The notes under the pieces were generated by a model. It ran no database searches, was not told the DNA's origin, and saw only the letters and a list, made by a program, of their open reading frames with translations. From positions 1-8,174 of the forward strand of contig CACZQE010000222.1 of the NCBI GenBank assembly GCA_902783205.1: a stretch of DNA of 8,174 bases, in the 5' to 3' direction. Shown piece by piece: positions 6,973-8,174 of this stretch (its first letter is position 1; each line of letters starts with the position of its first letter). Made by a program: the position numbers and the translations under genes. This stretch comes from an uncultured Lachnospiraceae bacterium. Lineage in GTDB: Bacteria > Bacillota_A > Clostridia > Lachnospirales > Lachnospiraceae.

Positions 6973-7767
6973 TTATTCAGTTATATCAAAAAGATTTCCT
7001 ATAGTCATCTCTGCCCACGAATACTGAGCCATATATTCTCCCCGGAAAGCGTTGACCGAACTGTTGTCACCCTTCAGGAATTCATAGTAGTCGCAGCTGA
7101 CTTTCGTGGCGTCAATACCCCAGGTGTTCCAGTTTTTCACGATCACATCTCCGGCGCCGGCATTCTCGAGGTCCTTTTTCAGCGCTGCCATAATAACACG
7201 ACACTGTGACTTAAGTTTCTTGTCTGCCTGCCTGTCCTCCCAAAGTACTGCGCAGATCTCACTAACTGTACAGCTTGCGCCTCTGCGATCCACCAGATAT
7301 GCAAAAGCTTCCTTGCTTAAAGCTCTTGAAAACTTGATGATTCCCTCGCTGTCGAACACCTCAAAATTCCCGAAGCAATGCACCTTGAGCAAATTCTCAT
7401 CTTTCTTCGGAACAGGATTCCGGAGGTTGTTGATCTCCTCACGCAGCTTTTCTTTAGTTGCAGGTTTCAGCACATAACCGCTGACATGCATACCAAAAGC
7501 ATCAACTGCATACTCCGGGAAGCCCGTCACAAAAACGATATTCGTGTCCGGTGATTTTTTCTTGATCTCAGCAGCCATTTCGAGGCCGCTCATCCCGGGC
7601 ATCTCGATATCGAGCCAGACTATATCCGGCTTGTTTTCATTAACAGAGCCAAGCAGCTCTGCCGGATCGTTACCGGCGTAATGTGCCCCTTCCGGATTGA
7701 TCTCTATCATCATGTCCCTGATCTGCTGCGCAGTTGGCAGCCTGTCATCAACTGCTAATGTGACCAT
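6973..7767 (-). CDS. Response regulator with SARP-like winged-helix output domain
   Basis: 264 residues. The receiver domain (1 to about 118) has the acidic pair D7-D8, phospho-acceptor D53 in WLDIEMPGMSG, T81 in VFVTG and K101 in YVLKP, a complete active site. From about 126 the sequence (KVHCFGNFEVF, then SKEAFAYLVDRRGA, then VSEICAVLWED) is the OmpR-like winged helix of the SARP type. It ends with a short segment resembling the start of a bacterial transcriptional activation domain (FRGEYMAQYSWAE). This architecture recurs in Lachnospiraceae, with LytS-type kinases as partners (family knowledge). GGAGG 4 nt upstream supports ATG 7767. It is first in the cassette with the membrane protein and kinase. 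Direct repeats in its own promoter suggest autoregulation. Confidence 0.94.
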   Translation of the reverse strand: MVTLAVDDRLPTAQQIRDMMIEINPEGAHYAGNDPAELLGSVNENKPDIVWLDIEMPGMSGLEMAAEIKKKSPDTNIVFVTGFPEYAVDAFGMHVSGYVLKPATKEKLREEINNLRNPVPKKDENLLKVHCFGNFEVFDSEGIIKFSRALSKEAFAYLVDRRGASCTVSEICAVLWEDRQADKKLKSQCRVIMAALKKDLENAGAGDVIVKNWNTWGIDATKVSCDYYEFLKGDNSSVNAFRGEYMAQYSWAEMTIGNLFDITE

Positions 7768-7770
7768 ATA

Positions 7771-7776
7771 CCCTCC
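7771..7776 (-). promoter_or_regulatory. Ribosome binding site of the response regulator gene
   Basis: GGAGGG on the minus strand, 3 nt before ATG 7767. A second ATG overlapping this site is out of frame and can be ignored. Confidence 0.8.
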
Positions 7777-7805
7777 ATGATCATATTCTGCGACTTCATA
7801 GCGGC

Positions 7806-7811
7806 ATTATA
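7806..7811 (-). promoter_or_regulatory. Possible second -10 (TATAAT) close to the response regulator gene
   Basis: A perfect TATAAT on the minus strand would start transcription about 32 nt before ATG 7767. No convincing -35 lies 16-18 bp upstream. It sits inside a short TAGCG/CGCTA inverted repeat (7799-7803 with 7818-7822). It may be a weak constitutive promoter or just AT-rich leader sequence. Elsewhere in the gap 7768-8094 I see only the repeat box, the terminator and AT-rich DNA, with no gene. Confidence 0.35.
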
Positions 7812-7884
7812 TTCTATCGCTATGACTTTAGTACATAAGTGCTCTCATGTTTTTATATGTTTTTTATAATTATTGATGGAAATT

Positions 7885-7919
7885 ATCTTATGTTGCGCTG
7901 TGCTACAAATGCGCTACAT
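7885..7919 (-). promoter_or_regulatory. Response regulator promoter with 11-bp-period repeats related to the adhesin box
   Basis: On the plus strand TGTGCTACAA (7899-7908) and TGCGCTACAT (7910-7919) lie at an 11-bp period and share eight of ten positions. They resemble the TGCGCAACAT units before the adhesin (consensus TGYGCWACAT). On the minus strand the proximal unit ends at 7899; 8 nt later is TAAGAT (7890-7885), and GATAAT (7887-7882) overlaps it as another -10 candidate. A further TGCGCT lies at 7894-7899. I infer an autoregulatory site for the SARP-like regulator. The leader would be roughly 110 nt. Confidence 0.42.
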
Positions 7920-7979
7920 GTTTAAAAAGTCGTCCGCCCAATTTTTGATATATCCATTCTGCAAAAGCTTCACCAAATG

Positions 7980-8024
7980 AAAACGAGAGAATCAGATTTT
8001 AATATCCGATTCTCTCGTTATTCG
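7980..8024 (-). terminator. Rho-independent terminator of the gene at the right edge
   Basis: AACGAGAGAATC (7982-7993) and GATTCTCTCGTT (8008-8019) form a perfect 12-bp stem, extendable by GAT/ATC across one mismatch, with a small AT loop. On the minus strand the stem is followed by TTCATTT. It lies 76 bp past the stop of the upstream gene and isolates the regulator cassette from it. Confidence 0.8.
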
Positions 8025-8094
8025 TTTTCTCTTCAGGTGAGTTTCAAAAGATGAGTTTCAAACCTCAGTCAAGATTAACTACCTGTTGCCATTT

Positions 8095-8174
8095 TTAGTT
8101 TGCTGCTTCAGGTGCTTCAGCTCCCTTGTCATCATCGTCGTCGTCATCGAGTTCTGATGCCTTCTTGTTGAGTA
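8095..8174 (-). CDS. C-terminal end of an unidentified protein with a poly-Asp tail
   Basis: Only the last 25 codons and a TAA stop are in the window; the gene enters from the right edge. The visible tail reads LNKKASEL, then seven Asp, then KGAEAPEAAN. It is followed by a strong terminator, which supports a real 3' end. Acidic, Ala-rich tails of this kind occur on various cytoplasmic proteins, including some chaperones and ribosomal proteins, so no product can be assigned from this fragment. Confidence 0.6.
   Translation of the reverse strand, partial: LNKKASELDDDDDDDKGAEAPEAAN

Noticed and set aside
8038..8062. Short direct repeat TGAGTTTCAAA twice, 14 bp apart
   Set aside because: It lies between a stop codon and a terminator, and nothing links it to a function.
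8116..8139. DDDDK within the poly-Asp tail, resembling an enteropeptidase cleavage site
   Set aside because: It is a chance result of the seven-Asp run before Lys in what is probably a cytoplasmic protein.

Overview
The window looks like accessory chromosome from a gut-type Clostridia species, most likely Lachnospiraceae or a close relative. This rests on three things: strong GGAGG ribosome sites, a sortase-type surface protein built from Cna-B repeats, and a two-component system whose response regulator carries a SARP-like winged-helix output domain, a pairing common in that family. No marker gene is present, so the taxonomic call is an inference.

Every gene I can support lies on the minus strand; reading right to left: (i) the last 25 codons of an unidentified gene with a very acidic tail (8095-8174), closed by a strong hairpin terminator (about 7980-8024); (ii) a 327-bp regulatory gap; (iii) a tight three-gene cassette of response regulator (6973-7767), small six-helix membrane protein with a TTG start (6270-6935) and LytS-type sensor histidine kinase (4919-6265); (iv) a 275-bp intergenic region holding a promoter and leader; (v) one very long open frame from 4643 off the left edge, at least 1547 codons. 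It encodes a secreted von Willebrand factor A (VWA) adhesin followed by pilin-like and Cna-B domains. Its C-terminal anchor is outside the window.

The most interesting signal is regulatory. Upstream of the adhesin, the 10-mer TGCGCAACAT (plus strand) occurs twice at an exact 11-bp period, and its promoter-proximal copy ends 8 bp before a TATTAT -10-like hexamer on the minus strand. Upstream of the response regulator a related pair (TGTGCTACAA / TGCGCTACAT) also repeats at 11 bp and again sits 8 bp before a -10-like hexamer. Direct repeats at 11-bp spacing just upstream of the -10 are the known binding architecture of SARP-type activators, and the regulator encoded here has that kind of domain. 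The simplest model is an autoregulated membrane-sensing cassette whose regulator also activates the neighbouring adhesin.

The adhesin has a second oddity. One of its Cna-B domains is interrupted by about 157 residues of Ala/Glu/Pro/Lys low-complexity sequence carrying a perfect 54-bp tandem duplication and 33-bp repeats, all in multiples of three. This is a likely site of in-frame length variation.
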